A DNA stretch of 5,059 nucleotides from an uncultured Collinsella sp. Lineage in GTDB: Bacteria; Actinomycetota; Coriobacteriia; Coriobacteriales; Coriobacteriaceae. The notes under the pieces are model-generated. The model saw only the letters and a list, made by a program, of their open reading frames with translations, was not told the DNA's origin and did not search any database. Within the stretch, counting starts at the first letter, position 1. Each line of letters starts with the position of its first letter. Positions 4,676-5,059 of the stretch are shown here, piece by piece. The position numbers and the translations under genes were made by a program. The stretch spans positions 1-5,059 of the forward strand of contig USKL01000136.1 in NCBI GenBank assembly GCA_900555225.1, written 5' to 3'.

Positions 4676-5059
4676 CTAGAACTCTTCCTCGTCATCCGCA
4701 TCGGTCAGCAGGTCGTTGACAAACTTGACGCGCGTGTCGTCAGCCGCGAGGATCTCGCGGATAACCTGATCGGCGGGAGCCTCCTGGTCCGAAAAGAGCA
4801 GCTGGATCAGCAGCGGCAGATTCATGTTGGCAACCAGGTAGGTGTTGGGGCGCGTCTGGACGATCTTGGTGAACTCGTTGTTGACGCTGCCGCCGAACAG
4901 GTCAGTGCACACGACAACTTCATCGTCCGCAGCAAACCCATCGAGAATCGCTGCGGCCTCCTTGGTCAGGTCCTCGTTTCCGTCGACATACATAGAAAGC
5001 GCATGGACGTTTTCGCGCTCGCCGGAAAGCAGGCCGATGCTCTCGACGATTCCGGACGC
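4676..5059 (-). CDS. PTS mannose-family transporter subunit IIA (5' end cut off)
   Basis: 127 codons in frame from the right edge to TAG at 4676-4678. The frame is open upstream of the first internal ATG (4993): residues ASGIVESIGLLSGERENV at the edge match the segment that normally follows the SHG active-site motif of EIIA-Man proteins. The true start and the phosphorylated His (near residue 10) therefore lie just outside the window, probably 12-15 codons away. Family marks present are VVVCTDLFGGSVNNEF, where DLFGGSP is the usual form so Pro is replaced by Val, and TYLVANMNLPLLIQLL. EIIA accepts phosphate from phospho-HPr in the cytosol and passes it to EIIB. The C-terminus carries an acidic tail, DADDEEEF, similar in style to that of EIIC. 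It is first of the visible genes and presumably led by a promoter outside the window. Confidence 0.92.
   Translation of the reverse strand, partial: ASGIVESIGLLSGERENVHALSMYVDGNEDLTKEAAAILDGFAADDEVVVCTDLFGGSVNNEFTKIVQTRPNTYLVANMNLPLLIQLLFSDQEAPADQVIREILAADDTRVKFVNDLLTDADDEEEF

Noticed and set aside
4676..4993. EIIA starting at the internal ATG at 4993
   Set aside because: The frame stays open to the window edge and the upstream residues match the EIIA family, so the ATG is an internal Met.
1..5059. CRISPR array, insertion sequence, tRNA, rRNA or phage genes
   Set aside because: No regularly spaced repeats, transposase motifs, terminal inverted repeats or tRNA-like cloverleaf sequences were seen; the repeated blocks are explained as promoter-operator modules.

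Overview
The window carries a sugar-uptake and catabolism locus read entirely from the minus strand. In transcription order it holds a mannose-family (Man/Fru/Sor) PTS permease, EIIA (cut by the right edge), EIIB, EIIC and EIID. These are followed by a TIM-barrel sugar isomerase/epimerase resembling FrlC and an SIS-domain protein resembling the FrlB/GfrF Amadori-product deglycases (cut by the left edge). GC-rich codons, AGGAGG-like ribosome sites and the overall style suggest a high-GC Gram-positive gut bacterium such as Collinsella or another coriobacterium. That taxonomic call is inference from composition and gene content only.

Layout from right to left: 4676-5059 EIIA (partial), 4136-4618 EIIB, then a 294-bp regulatory gap (3842-4135). 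Next come 3068-3841 EIIC and 2254-3078 EIID, which overlap by 11 bp. A 112-bp gap with a strong terminator-like hairpin follows, then 1296-2141 epimerase, then a 267-bp regulatory gap (1029-1295) with a probable terminator and a promoter, and finally 1-1028 the deglycase-like gene. The two large gaps share a promoter module: a 15-bp and a 14-bp block, each identical in both gaps, each containing ATTGGTAT on the minus strand, flanking a TTAAAT / TATAAT promoter. A further 11-bp box (ACCGTTCrCCG) lies upstream in both. The EIIC-EIID-epimerase unit and the deglycase unit are therefore probably switched together by one regulator, which is not encoded in this window.

Working model (inference): EIIA and EIIB pass phosphate from HPr, EIIC/EIID import an Amadori-type sugar adduct such as fructoselysine and deliver it 6-phosphorylated, the epimerase interconverts C3 epimers, and the SIS protein splits the phosphorylated adduct into hexose 6-phosphate and the amine. 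This combines the Frl enzymes of E. coli (deglycase and epimerase) with Gfr-like PTS uptake, so no FrlD-type kinase would be needed. The substrate is not proven by sequence. The plus strand contains only long shadow reading frames caused by the high GC content.
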